DNA of 64,000 nt from contig NZ_KQ976354.1 of assembly GCF_000346485.2 (NCBI RefSeq), positions 1,208,982 to 1,272,981 on the forward strand, in the 5' to 3' direction. Below the pieces are notes generated by a model that saw only the letters and a list, made by a program, of their open reading frames with translations, had not been told where the DNA came from and searched no databases. A program made the translations under genes and the position numbers. Position 1 is the stretch's first letter; each line of letters begins with the position of its first letter. Of this stretch, positions 46,761 to 55,723 are shown piece after piece. Origin of the DNA: Scytonema hofmannii PCC 7110. Its GTDB lineage: Bacteria > Cyanobacteriota > Cyanobacteriia > Cyanobacteriales > Nostocaceae.

Positions 46761-46944
46761 GCAGTGACCACCTAGCCCTGTCAAGGTGATGTTTGAAAAA
46801 CAAGTATTCTCTTCGCGCTCTTTGCGTCTTCGCGGTTCAAAAACATTTTTTAACCGCAAAGACGCAAAGGACACAAAGGAAAAATACCGAGAATTGAGCA
46901 GAATTTGCCTAGTTTTTTAATCCACCTTGACAGGGCTAGCACTG
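46761..46944. mobile_element. MITE-like element inside the cluster
   Basis: Terminal inverted repeats are GCAGTG-x-CTAGCCCTGTCAAGGTG on the left (46761-46790) and its complement CACCTTGACAGGGCTAGCAC on the right (46923-46942). Inside, TTTGCGTCTTCGCGGTT and AACCGCAAAGACGCAAA form a second hairpin. There is no coding capacity. It separates the Coq4-like gene from the TyrA gene and may interrupt transcription between them. Confidence 0.7.
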
Positions 46945-47051
46945 CCCACCCTACGAAATAATACTCTTTTTAGGCTACCACTCTCTCGTTCTTAGTTAGA
47001 CGCTGGGAACGAGGTCAAAGCAAGTAAAAAACAACATGGGAGATGTTTAGA

Positions 47052-47954
47052 ATGAAATCGCAACGAGTGACTGTCATTGGTGGAGGTGGTAAAATGGGTC
47101 GTTTCTTCACGCAGTGGCTAACCGCATTAGGACACCATATTAGTATTCTGGAACAGAATGACTGGGAACGCGCTGAGCATTTACTAGCTGATGCAGATTT
47201 AGTCTTAATTTGTGTTCCCATTGAATGCTCGCTAGAGGTTATTCGTAAAGTGACTCAGTACCTTTCTCCAACTACCGCCTTAGCAGACATCACAAGTATT
47301 AAAGCTCCTGCAGTTAGAGCTATGTTGAAACACCACACCGGACCTGTTATGGGTTTACATCCAATGTTTGGTCCAAGTATTCAATCTTTGGTGTCTCAAA
47401 TAGTGGTAGTTTGTCCGGGTCGTGGAGATGAATCTTTCCAATGGTTGTTGAATCTTATTGAAGGTGAAGGTGGCAAAGTGATGTTTTCTACACCTGAAGA
47501 ACACGACCAAATGATGGTTGTTATTCAAGCGATTCGGCACTTTGCAACTCTCAGTTTTGGTATTTTCTTATCAGAAGAAAAGATCGATATCCGCCGGAGT
47601 TTGGATTTTTCTAGCCCTGTCTACCGTCAACAAATTGATATAGTCAATCGATTACTCACACAATCTGCATCTTTAGTAGTAGATATTATGCTAGCTACGC
47701 AAGAACGTCGTGAAGCGATCGTTAGACTAGCAAACACTTACAGCAGATTGGCTCAATTGGTGATGCAAGGCGATCGCGAAGCTCTCCTTCTTGAGTTGAA
47801 AGCAGTGAATAGCTTTTTTGCTGAAGAGATTGCTTGTAACTTCAGAGAAAGTACTTGTTTTATTAACAATCTTATCCCGTTGAAGGAATCTTTAATTAAG
47901 AACCGCAGAGTCGCAGAGAACACAGAGGGTATATTTCATGAATACAGTTTATAA
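47052..47954 (+). CDS. Prephenate/arogenate dehydrogenase (TyrA family)
   Basis: About 300 residues. The Rossmann motif VIGGGGKMGRFF is at the N-terminus. ADITSIKAPAV, GLHPMFGPSIQSL (substrate site), EEHDQMMVVIQAIRHFAT and DFSSPVYR match the dehydrogenase half of E. coli TyrA; there is no chorismate mutase domain. It makes 4-hydroxyphenylpyruvate (or tyrosine from arogenate). I prefer ATG 47052, nine bases after GGGAG, over ATG 47043, which touches that site. It overlaps the membrane-fusion-protein gene by 17 bp, linking precursor supply to export. A housekeeping TyrA should exist elsewhere; this one is likely dedicated. Confidence 0.9.
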   Translation: MKSQRVTVIGGGGKMGRFFTQWLTALGHHISILEQNDWERAEHLLADADLVLICVPIECSLEVIRKVTQYLSPTTALADITSIKAPAVRAMLKHHTGPVMGLHPMFGPSIQSLVSQIVVVCPGRGDESFQWLLNLIEGEGGKVMFSTPEEHDQMMVVIQAIRHFATLSFGIFLSEEKIDIRRSLDFSSPVYRQQIDIVNRLLTQSASLVVDIMLATQERREAIVRLANTYSRLAQLVMQGDREALLLELKAVNSFFAEEIACNFRESTCFINNLIPLKESLIKNRRVAENTEGIFHEYSL

Positions 47955-49230
47955 ACGCTCTCGCGCTCGATCGCAATGGGTATTGTCAGTCACAACGATT
48001 CTGATTTTAATAGGTACGGTCAGTTTGGGTGCGATCGGTTGGTCTCGGCGACAGACTACCTCCAAACCGAATCTAACTCACTTAACAGTATCAGTCCAAA
48101 CTAAAGCACTAACTATTCGAGTCGAAGCAAGCGGAAGGGTACAGCCCATCAAAACTGTTAATATCGGCTCAGAGGTTTCTGGAAGATTGGTAGCTCGTTA
48201 TGTAGATCGAGGCGATCGGGTAAAAGCCGGTCAGATTTTAGCCCGTATGCGAACTGCTGAAAAAGAAGCAACACTAGCTCAGTCAAAAGGTCAATTGGCT
48301 GAAGCTGAAGCGGAGTATAATAAAGTTCGTAACGGTAACCGCAAGGAAGAAATTAGCCGAGCTAAAGCTCAAGTAGCATCAGCCCAAGCACAACTTAACT
48401 TCAGTACAAAGAAGCTAGAGCGGTATCGTTGGTTAGCACGAGAGGGCGCGATCTCCCAAATGAACTTGGATGAATTTATCAAAGAAGAGCAGAGTGCTCG
48501 TGCTAGTTTGCAAGAAGCTCTACAACGATTACAAGAACTCACTAGTGGCTCCCGTCCAGAAGACATTCAACAAGCAGCCGCGAAAGTGACAGCAGCTCGT
48601 GCCAAGATTAAGGAGATTCAAGCTCAATTAGATGCATCTGTGATTCGAGCGCCTTTTGATGGTATCGTGACTCAAATATACGCTGATGTTGGAGCAATTG
48701 TGACCCCTAACGCGATCTCCTCAACAACCACCTCAGCAACGTCAAGCTCGATTTTAGAACTTGCTTCAGGTTTAGAGGTTTTAGTAGATGTACCAGAAGC
48801 GAATATCTCTCAGATTAAAGTTGGACAAAAAGTCAAACTTATCGCCGATTCTTATCCAAACCGCACCTTTGAAGGTCGATTGCTCAAAATTGCTCCAAAA
48901 GCAGAAGTGGAAGATAACGTAACCACATTTCAGGTACGCGTACAACTTGTGACCGGACAATCATACTTGCGTTCTGGGATGAATGTTGATGCCATTTTCA
49001 TCAGCCAATCTACACCGAATGCTCTGATGGTACCAACAGTAGCAATTACGACTCGCGACAACCACATGGGCGTGTTAGTAGCCGATCGACAAGGGGAAAC
49101 AAGATTCCAACCTATCAAAGTCGGTGTCACTCAGGATGGTCAAACACAAATCATCAAAGGGTTAAAACAAGGAGAGCGAGTTTTTGTTGACTTCCCAGAG
49201 GGTAAAACTCCTCAAACTTCAGTTAACTAA
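47938..49230 (+). CDS. HlyD/MacA/DevB-type periplasmic membrane-fusion protein
   Basis: 430 residues with one N-terminal membrane anchor (about 13-34, VLSVTTILILIGTVSLGAIG). The first lipoyl half is VNIGSEVSGRLVARYVDRGD, followed by a coiled-coil hairpin (about 105-220, many Ala/Gln/Glu). The second lipoyl half is ASVIRAPFDGIVTQIYADVG, followed by beta-barrel and membrane-proximal domains. It bridges an inner-membrane ABC exporter to an outer-membrane channel. With the permease and ATPase that follow it forms a DevBCA/MacAB-like tripartite exporter; the outer-membrane partner is not in the window and would be a shared TolC. Its start lies inside the TyrA gene, with AGAGGG upstream. Confidence 0.9.
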   Translation: MNTVYKRSRARSQWVLSVTTILILIGTVSLGAIGWSRRQTTSKPNLTHLTVSVQTKALTIRVEASGRVQPIKTVNIGSEVSGRLVARYVDRGDRVKAGQILARMRTAEKEATLAQSKGQLAEAEAEYNKVRNGNRKEEISRAKAQVASAQAQLNFSTKKLERYRWLAREGAISQMNLDEFIKEEQSARASLQEALQRLQELTSGSRPEDIQQAAAKVTAARAKIKEIQAQLDASVIRAPFDGIVTQIYADVGAIVTPNAISSTTTSATSSSILELASGLEVLVDVPEANISQIKVGQKVKLIADSYPNRTFEGRLLKIAPKAEVEDNVTTFQVRVQLVTGQSYLRSGMNVDAIFISQSTPNALMVPTVAITTRDNHMGVLVADRQGETRFQPIKVGVTQDGQTQIIKGLKQGERVFVDFPEGKTPQTSVN

Positions 49231-49360
49231 TGAGGCTCGTCATTAGTCATTTGTCATTCGTCATTGGTAAAAATTCTAGGTGTATTGACAATTTGTAATA
49301 TAGTTTGGTTTATTTGCGCTTAGCTACTTAGCTTAAATCAAATCTAGACATGACTTTTTC

Positions 49361-49456
49361 AATCCAAAATCCAAAATTTAAAATCCAAAATGGTATTGAC
49401 TTCTTCAATCCAAAATCCAAAATCCAAAATCCAAAATCCAAAATCCAAAATCCAGA
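49361..49456. repeat. Heptamer tandem repeats (CCAAAAT)n before the permease gene
   Basis: At least nine copies of CCAAAAT in two blocks, split by a short unique stretch, run up to the permease start codon. No normal Shine-Dalgarno sequence is seen at that start, so translation may depend on coupling or an unusual site. The preceding 130 bases of the spacer hold another dispersed heptamer type (CATTAGTCATTTGTCATTCG). Confidence 0.85.
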
Positions 49457-50686
49457 ATGATGAGTATAGACTTTGCAGAAAACCTGAATATGGCAGTGCG
49501 AACGTTAAGCGCTAACAAATTGCGTAGCAGCCTAACGATGCTAGGAATGATTATTGGTAACGCGTCAGTCATTGCCATCATTTCAGTAGGACAAGGAGCA
49601 CAGCAATTTGTCAGTCAACAGTTTGAATCCCTGGGAAGTAATATGCTGTTTGTGATTCCAGGTGTTGCTCAAGATGGTCCCTTATCATCAGCCGCGTCTT
49701 CCAAAAGTTTAGTTCTAGCAGATGCTATTGCGATCGCTCGCGAAGTTCCGGCGGTGGCTGGTGTCGCTCCAGAAACAACCGAGAACTTTCGAGTCACTTG
49801 GACAGATCGGGACACTCAAGTGAATGTCACTGGGACAACTCCCCAGTACCCTAATGTCCGAAATGCTAACGTTTCCATAGGTCGCTTTTTCAGCGATTTA
49901 GAGTTAGACCAAAATCATCGAGTGGCTGTCCTCGGTGGCGAAACTGCTCGTTCGCTATTTGGTACCTTAGATCCTCTTGGCAAAAAAATTCGCATTCGCA
50001 ACCTGAGCTTTCGCACGATTGGTGTGATGGCAAAAAAGGGAGCTGCAATGGGAGCCAATCAGGATGAAGTGGTTTTTATACCAATTTCAGTTATGGTAAA
50101 CCAACTGACAGGGCAAGAAAATTCTCGCACAAGTCCAACTGTACAATCTATCGCTGTCTCAGCTCGAAATTCAAAAAGCATGAGTGCTGCTCAGTATCAA
50201 ATTACCAATTTGTTACGCTTGCGCCATAACATTAAAGGCGAAAATGACTTTACAGTACGCAGTCAGCAAGATTTGTTAAAGACTGTTAATAGTATTACAG
50301 GGATGTTGGTGATTCTCCTTGCAGCAACAGCAGGAATTTCCCTGTTAGTCGGAGGTATAGGCATTATGAACATTATGTTGGTGTCTGTCACCGAGCGAAC
50401 CCATGAGATTGGCTTGCGTAAAGCTATCGGAGCAACCAGTACTGATGTTCTGATTCAGTTCGCGGTTGAAGCTGTCATTCTCTCTTTGGTTGGCGGGAGT
50501 TTCGGAATTTTATTAGGATTGGTTGGCACAGTCATTTTAGCGACCTTAACTCCTTTAGAAGCGGTCATTAGTCCCATCGCCATCATTCTAGCAGTTGGTG
50601 TATCTGGAGTCATTGGTTTGGGATTTGGTGTAGTTCCTGCTCGCAATGCTGCTCGTCTTGAGCCGATTGTAGCGTTAAGGAGTTAA
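49457..50686 (+). CDS. MacB/DevC-like ABC transporter permease (FtsX superfamily)
   Basis: 409 residues. An N-terminal membrane segment (about 22-45, LTMLGMIIGNASVIAIISVG) is followed by a MacB-type periplasmic domain (about 50-260). Three C-terminal membrane segments come next (about 280-310, 335-365, 370-395), including GGIGIMNIMLVSVTERTHEI, the FtsX-family coupling region. It works with the membrane-fusion protein and ATPase to move a substrate from the periplasm or inner membrane outward. ATG codons occur at 49457 and 49460. The ATPase follows after 5 bp. Confidence 0.9.
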   Translation: MMSIDFAENLNMAVRTLSANKLRSSLTMLGMIIGNASVIAIISVGQGAQQFVSQQFESLGSNMLFVIPGVAQDGPLSSAASSKSLVLADAIAIAREVPAVAGVAPETTENFRVTWTDRDTQVNVTGTTPQYPNVRNANVSIGRFFSDLELDQNHRVAVLGGETARSLFGTLDPLGKKIRIRNLSFRTIGVMAKKGAAMGANQDEVVFIPISVMVNQLTGQENSRTSPTVQSIAVSARNSKSMSAAQYQITNLLRLRHNIKGENDFTVRSQQDLLKTVNSITGMLVILLAATAGISLLVGGIGIMNIMLVSVTERTHEIGLRKAIGATSTDVLIQFAVEAVILSLVGGSFGILLGLVGTVILATLTPLEAVISPIAIILAVGVSGVIGLGFGVVPARNAARLEPIVALRS

Positions 50687-50691
50687 GGATA

Positions 50692-51438
50692 ATGTCAGCG
50701 TTTGAGTTATCAACAACGACTGAAATCATCCGTTTGGAGCACATCGAAAAACGTTATGGTGATGGCGAATTAGAAGTCTTGGTTCTTCAAAACGTTAATC
50801 TGACTATTTATAAAGGAGAGTATTGTGCCATCATGGGTCCCTCAGGTTCGGGTAAATCCACCACTATGCATATCATTGGGTGTTTGGATCGACCGAGTCG
50901 TGGATACTATTATCTGGCAGGAGAGGCAATATCTCAAATTAATGACGATGAGTTAGCTTATATTCGGAACCGCAAAATCGGTTTTGTTTTCCAGCAGTTT
51001 CACTTATTACCTCAATTAAGCGCTCTGGAAAATGTAATGCTACCGATGACTTATGCTGGTATTTCTCGTAATGAGCGCCGAGAGAGATCTGCATTTGCTT
51101 TAAGCCGTGTTGGGCTAGAGCAACGAATGCACAATCGTCCCAATCAACTTTCTGGAGGTCAGCAGCAAAGGGTTGCGATCGCCCGCGCTATTGTCAACCA
51201 ACCTATTTTGCTCCTAGCAGATGAACCCACTGGGGCGCTAGATTCCCGCACTAGCCGAGAAATTTTAGAAATTTTCCAGAATTTAAACGATGAAGGGATG
51301 ACCATTGTGATGGTTACTCATGACCCTAGCATCGCCCGATTGTGTCAACGCATTATTTGGTTTCAAGATGGCAAAATTACTGATGCCAATCGGACTTTAA
51401 CAGAGTTTGAAGAATGGCGATCGCCCCACTATCTTTGA
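50692..51438 (+). CDS. ABC transporter ATP-binding protein (MacB/LolD/DevA type)
   Basis: 248 residues: Walker [11 protein letters not shown]-loop [12 protein letters not shown], signature [14 protein letters not shown], Walker [13 protein letters not shown], and H-loop VMVTHDP. It powers the permease encoded just upstream. AAGGA lies upstream of the start. It is followed after 18 bp by the first P450, so exporter and oxidation genes appear to share a transcript. Confidence 0.93.
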   Translation: MSAFELSTTTEIIRLEHIEKRYGDGELEVLVLQNVNLTIYKGEYCAIMGPSGSGKSTTMHIIGCLDRPSRGYYYLAGEAISQINDDELAYIRNRKIGFVFQQFHLLPQLSALENVMLPMTYAGISRNERRERSAFALSRVGLEQRMHNRPNQLSGGQQQRVAIARAIVNQPILLLADEPTGALDSRTSREILEIFQNLNDEGMTIVMVTHDPSIARLCQRIIWFQDGKITDANRTLTEFEEWRSPHYL

Positions 51439-51456
51439 ATTTTAAGGAGAATAATC

Positions 51457-52830
51457 ATGAACTTACCAAGTGGTCCCAAAACTTCTCAATGGTTACAGCA
51501 AGTGCAATGGGTAACCGATCCAATAGGTTATATGGAAACTGCACAAAAATGTTATGGCGATATTTTTACTACATCTGTTATTATTCCCAAACCTGTTGTC
51601 CTGATTAGCAATCCACAAGCACTCAAACAAGTATTGAACGATACTAAATATTTTACAGCCCCTGGTGAGTTAAGCGAAGCCATACTCCCGTTGTTTGGAA
51701 ATTCCTCCGTGCTCATTCTCAATGGTGAGAAACATATGCGTCAACGCAGACTTTTAATGCCTCCATTTCACGGTGCGAGGATGCAAGCCTACGGACAGTT
51801 AATCTGTAATATTGCCGAGCAAGCCATGAAACAACAGGTTACGGGTAAAACTTTTTCTATCCGCTCTGTTATGCAAGACATTTCTTTACAAGTTATTATA
51901 GAAGCTGTTTTTGGTTTGCATGACAAAGAACGTGGAGAGCGATTTCGACAAGTCATACTTTCCCTGTTTAGTGATTTTCGAGCACCCTTAGCTGCTATCG
52001 CCTTGGTTTTCCCCTCCATGCAACAAGATTTAGGTTGGTGGAGTCCGTGGAGACAGTTTCGTCGTGTCCGTCAAAAAATTGATGAACTGCTTTATGCTGA
52101 AATCAACGAACGTCGTCAGCATCCAGATCCAGAGCGCAAAGATATTCTGAGCTTACTGATATCAGCTCGCGATGAAGATGGTCAAGCAATGACAGACGAA
52201 GAGTTATGCGATCAATTGACAACTTTGTTATTTGCCGGTCATGATACCACAGCAACTGCAATAGCTTGGGCATTTTACGAGATTCATAAACATCCCGAAA
52301 TTCGTGACAAACTGATCCAAGAATTGAATAGTCTTGATGATTCACAAGACGCAATGAGCATTTTCCGATTACCCTATTTAACTGCTGTCTGCAATGAAAC
52401 TTTACGAATGTACCCGGTGAATATGTTAACGACAGGAAGGATGGTTAAATCACCAGTAAATCTCATGGGTTATGAGTTGAACCCAGGGACTGTGTTATTT
52501 GGTTCTATTTACCTGACGCATCATCGCGAGGATATTTATCCAGATCCCAAACAATTTAAGCCAGAGCGTTTTTTAGAAAAGCAGTTCTCTCCCCATGAAT
52601 TTTTGCCTTTTGGTAGTGGAACTCGACGCTGTATTGGTGAAGCTTTAGCACAAATGGAAATGAAGTTAGTGTTAGCAACTGTCTTGTCTCGCTATCATCT
52701 TGTACTAGCTAACGAGCAACCAGAGCAACCTCAGCGTCGAGGGATAACTCTAGCTCCTGGTAATGGGGTGAAAATGGTGATTCAGAGCGAGAGATGTCAA
52801 GAACAACTTCTTGCAACTACTGTTCGATAA
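51457..52830 (+). CDS. Cytochrome P450 (CYP110-like), first of a tandem pair
   Basis: 457 residues, no membrane anchor. The heme-binding motif FLPFGSGTRRCIGEA has Cys392, the ExxR motif is ETLR (Glu314, Arg317), and the I-helix oxygen motif FAGHDTTAT has the usual acid-alcohol pair Asp263-Thr264. It resembles the cyanobacterial CYP110 group, monooxygenases that need ferredoxin and a reductase encoded elsewhere. It probably hydroxylates or couples the aromatic product of the cluster. It is collinear with the next P450 without gaps over most of the length, indicating tandem duplication. Confidence 0.92.
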   Translation: MNLPSGPKTSQWLQQVQWVTDPIGYMETAQKCYGDIFTTSVIIPKPVVLISNPQALKQVLNDTKYFTAPGELSEAILPLFGNSSVLILNGEKHMRQRRLLMPPFHGARMQAYGQLICNIAEQAMKQQVTGKTFSIRSVMQDISLQVIIEAVFGLHDKERGERFRQVILSLFSDFRAPLAAIALVFPSMQQDLGWWSPWRQFRRVRQKIDELLYAEINERRQHPDPERKDILSLLISARDEDGQAMTDEELCDQLTTLLFAGHDTTATAIAWAFYEIHKHPEIRDKLIQELNSLDDSQDAMSIFRLPYLTAVCNETLRMYPVNMLTTGRMVKSPVNLMGYELNPGTVLFGSIYLTHHREDIYPDPKQFKPERFLEKQFSPHEFLPFGSGTRRCIGEALAQMEMKLVLATVLSRYHLVLANEQPEQPQRRGITLAPGNGVKMVIQSERCQEQLLATTVR

Positions 52831-52871
52831 GCGTCTAGGAAGAAACGTATAACATATAAAAGAGGTTCACA

Positions 52872-54218
52872 ATGAAATTACCTAATAGTCCGAAAACTCC
52901 CCATTTCTTACAACAATTTCAATGGTTTACTAATCCTGTTGGTTATGTGGAAGCTGCACAGAAGAGTTATGGCGATATTTTTACGACATCAGTAGTACTT
53001 CCTAGACCGATTGTACTTGTTAGTCACCCAGAAGCACTTAAACAAGTGTTAAATGATACACATAACTTGACTGCTCCTGGTGAGTTAAGTGAAGCTATAC
53101 GTCCATTATTCGGGAATGACTCAGTAGTTATTCTGGATGGTGAGAAACATATGCGTCAGCGCAAACTCTTAATGCCTCCATTTCATGGTGCAAGAATGCG
53201 AAGTTACGGACAGTTAATCTGTGATATTACTGAGAACGTAATGAAGCAACAAATTGCGGGCAAAACTTTTTCAATTCGCTCTGCTATGCAAGATATCTCT
53301 TTACAAGTCATCATAGAGGCTGTTTTTGGATTCCGTGACAAAGAGCGTGGAGAGCAATTTCGACAACTGTTTCTTTCTTTATTTAGCGATTTTCGAGCAC
53401 CTTTAGCTGCGATCGCTTTCGTTGTTCCTTTCTTACAACGCGATTTAGGATGGTGGAGTCCATGGAGACATTTGCTTCGTGTCCGTCAGAAAATTGACGA
53501 ACTGTTTGACGCTGAAATAGAAGAGCGCCGCAAGTACCCAGATAGCGATCGCGTAGATGTTCTAAACCTACTGATATCAGCCCGTGATGAAGACGATCGA
53601 CCAATGACCAACCAGGAGTTGAGCGATCAGTTGACAACTCTTTTATTTACTGGTCAAGATAATACAGCAACTGCAATAGCATGGGCATTGTACTGGATTC
53701 ACAAACAACCCGGAGTGCGCGACAAACTTCTCCAAGAATTGGATAGTCTTGGTGAAACAAAAGATCCCATGAGTGTTTTTAGATTGCCCTATTTGACTGC
53801 TGTTTGCAACGAAACTTTACGGATGTATCCTGTTACAATGTTAACCAGTGGAAGGATGGTAAAATTACCAGTCAATATCATGGGTCATCAACTTGAGCCA
53901 GGGACACCACTGTTTGGTTGTATTTATCTAACTCATCATCGCGAAGATATTTATCCAGATCCCAAACAATTTAAGCCAGAGCGCTTTTTGGAAAAACAAT
54001 TCTCTCCCTATGAATTTTTACCCTTTGGTGGTGGAGTCCGGCGTTGTATCGGTGAAGCGCTAGCACAGATGGAAATGAAGTTAGTATTAGCGACAATCTT
54101 ATCACGCTACCAACTTGTACTAGCTGATAAGCAACCAGAAAAACCTCAAAGTCGAGGATTAACCCTTGTCCCTGCAAATGGGGTAAGGATGGTAATTCAA
54201 GGTCAGCGTGGACATTAA
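52872..54218 (+). CDS. Cytochrome P450 (CYP110-like), second of a tandem pair, with Asn in the oxygen-activation motif
   Basis: 448 residues, clearly paralogous to the preceding P450. Heme ligand Cys392 is in FLPFGGGVRRCIGEA, with ETLR intact. The I-helix motif reads FTGQDNTAT, so the alcohol residue Thr264 is replaced by Asn (codon AAT) after the conserved Asp263. From memory, Asn at this position occurs in CYP176A1 (P450cin), which remains an active monooxygenase; replacement can also favour other oxidative chemistry. AGAGG precedes the start. It is the last gene of the plus-strand cluster. Confidence 0.92.
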   Translation: MKLPNSPKTPHFLQQFQWFTNPVGYVEAAQKSYGDIFTTSVVLPRPIVLVSHPEALKQVLNDTHNLTAPGELSEAIRPLFGNDSVVILDGEKHMRQRKLLMPPFHGARMRSYGQLICDITENVMKQQIAGKTFSIRSAMQDISLQVIIEAVFGFRDKERGEQFRQLFLSLFSDFRAPLAAIAFVVPFLQRDLGWWSPWRHLLRVRQKIDELFDAEIEERRKYPDSDRVDVLNLLISARDEDDRPMTNQELSDQLTTLLFTGQDNTATAIAWALYWIHKQPGVRDKLLQELDSLGETKDPMSVFRLPYLTAVCNETLRMYPVTMLTSGRMVKLPVNIMGHQLEPGTPLFGCIYLTHHREDIYPDPKQFKPERFLEKQFSPYEFLPFGGGVRRCIGEALAQMEMKLVLATILSRYQLVLADKQPEKPQSRGLTLVPANGVRMVIQGQRGH

Positions 54219-54550
54219 GATCAAATTCTGACCACCGCTGTTTGACAAGCAAACCCAACCAAACGGGTGCTTGTTTAAACCAAGCGATCGCACTAATATC
54301 ATGTTCGGTTAAACGTTTATAATTTTTGTAGGTTGGGTTGAGGAACGAAACCCAACATGAGTGCAGAGTTTGTTGGGTTTCGCACGCGCCTCAACCCAAC
54401 GAGGGTTGATAAATTTTATGATAAGTCATCACCCGAATTTGATATAATATACAAGCGATTTAATTCCAGAAAACAAAAACATTTCTCTTATTTTTAAATG
54501 AAGTTATAAGTGAGCGATTACGGCTATACTGCCGAATCGCTCTCAAATTC
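54219..54550. other. Spacer with duplicated palindromic repeat
   Basis: No gene is seen. GTAGGTTGGGTTGAGG with later CCTCAACCCAAC forms a long inverted repeat around 54331-54400. From 54293 onward the spacer is the start of the 1173-bp tandem duplication. The palindrome may end the cluster transcript. Confidence 0.6.
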
Positions 54551-55456
54551 TTACTCCACTTCATCTAAATCTATGCCCAACTGACGCAAGCGTTCTGTTA
54601 ATTTTTCTGCTCTTCTTTTTGCTTCATCTGCTTCTTGTTGGGCTTGTTGTATTTCTTGTTTGGCTTGTTGTATTTCTTGTTTGGCTTGTTGTGTTTCTTG
54701 TTTAGCTTGTTGTGTTTCTTGTTTAGCTTGTTGTGTTTCTTGTTTAGCTTGTTGTGCTTCTTGTTTAGCAGCAATTGCTTCTTCGGAAGGATGGGGGATT
54801 AATTCACCATTCAAAGTCAGCCATCGCAACCATAATCGTGATATCCCGCGAAATGACCCCTCCCACAATCCCAAACTTAAACCGATCTCTGGTATCAGCA
54901 AGCGTCCATCCGTCAAATTCATCGCTTGATACTCACCATCTACCAAGCGAAATCCTTGTAGTTTATTCGTATAACGACTAAAGATTACATAATAAGGAAC
55001 CTGTAAAATCTTCTCATACACGAACCACTTGGTAGGAGGTTCATCTGGCTCACTTTCAGTTTCTCCCAAATCTTCGTGTTCCGTACCGGGAGATAACAAC
55101 TCAACTACAACAGTGGGATTGACTTTTTCTTGCCAAGTCACATAACTTAAACGTAAATCTTGCCCTTGGTATAACCTTTGAACTCCCACGACACCAAACC
55201 AATCGGAACGTTTATACCACAGAGTATGCTCCACATCGTAGTAGAGATTCAGGTCAATCGCACTGTAAACTAGTTCTGGGTTCCAACCAGGTGGTAGAAA
55301 AGTTAGCATTAGTAGCAATGGCTGAAAGAAGTGAAATTCGTCTGGCAAACCGGGTTCCTCGGGATTGTCACTTGGTAGATCGTACATTGTCGGTAGTGTT
55401 TCGTCTACAGGAATTGGCAGTTGAGATTGAGGAGTCAAGTGAGTTGGAAATGTCAT
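54551..55456 (-). CDS. Uma2 family (DUF820) protein, long coiled-coil variant
   Basis: A 301-residue protein. The Uma2 core has DLNLYYDVEHTLWYKRSDWF, VNPTVVVELLSPGTEHEDLG and ILQVPYYVIFSRYTNKL. The C-terminal coiled coil consists of about seven tandem heptads of the type KQETQQA, encoded by 21-bp repeats, then EADEAKRRAEKL. This is longer than in its two paralogues. Its own upstream region was replaced at the duplication joint (after GTCATATTGTCG), so expression may differ from the other copies. Confidence 0.87.
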   Translation of the reverse strand: MTFPTHLTPQSQLPIPVDETLPTMYDLPSDNPEEPGLPDEFHFFQPLLLMLTFLPPGWNPELVYSAIDLNLYYDVEHTLWYKRSDWFGVVGVQRLYQGQDLRLSYVTWQEKVNPTVVVELLSPGTEHEDLGETESEPDEPPTKWFVYEKILQVPYYVIFSRYTNKLQGFRLVDGEYQAMNLTDGRLLIPEIGLSLGLWEGSFRGISRLWLRWLTLNGELIPHPSEEAIAAKQEAQQAKQETQQAKQETQQAKQETQQAKQEIQQAKQEIQQAQQEADEAKRRAEKLTERLRQLGIDLDEVE

Positions 55457-55723
55457 ATTGTCGTCCTAATATCATGTTCGGTTAAACGTTTATAATTTTT
55501 GTAGGTTGGGTTGAGGAACGAAACCCAACATGAATGCAGAGTTTGTTGGGTTTCGCACGCGCCTCAACCCAACGAGAGTTGATAAATTTTATGATAAGTC
55601 ATCACCCGAATTTGATATAATATACAAGCGATTTAATTCCAGAAAAGAAAAACATTTCTCTTATTTTTAAATGAAGTTATAAGTGAGCGATTACGAATAT
55701 ATTGCCGAATCGCTCTCAAATTC

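Noticed and set aside
47938..51438. Heterocyst glycolipid exporter devBCA
   Set aside because: The gene order matches, but the genes sit between tyrA and P450 genes and no glycolipid synthase genes are present. The type of exporter is kept; that substrate is not.
38273..54218. Scytonemin cluster
   Set aside because: A ScyA-like enzyme, DAHP synthase and TyrA are present, but no ScyB-type dehydrogenase, ScyC, ScyD-F or tryptophan biosynthesis genes, and the other genes are foreign to that pathway.
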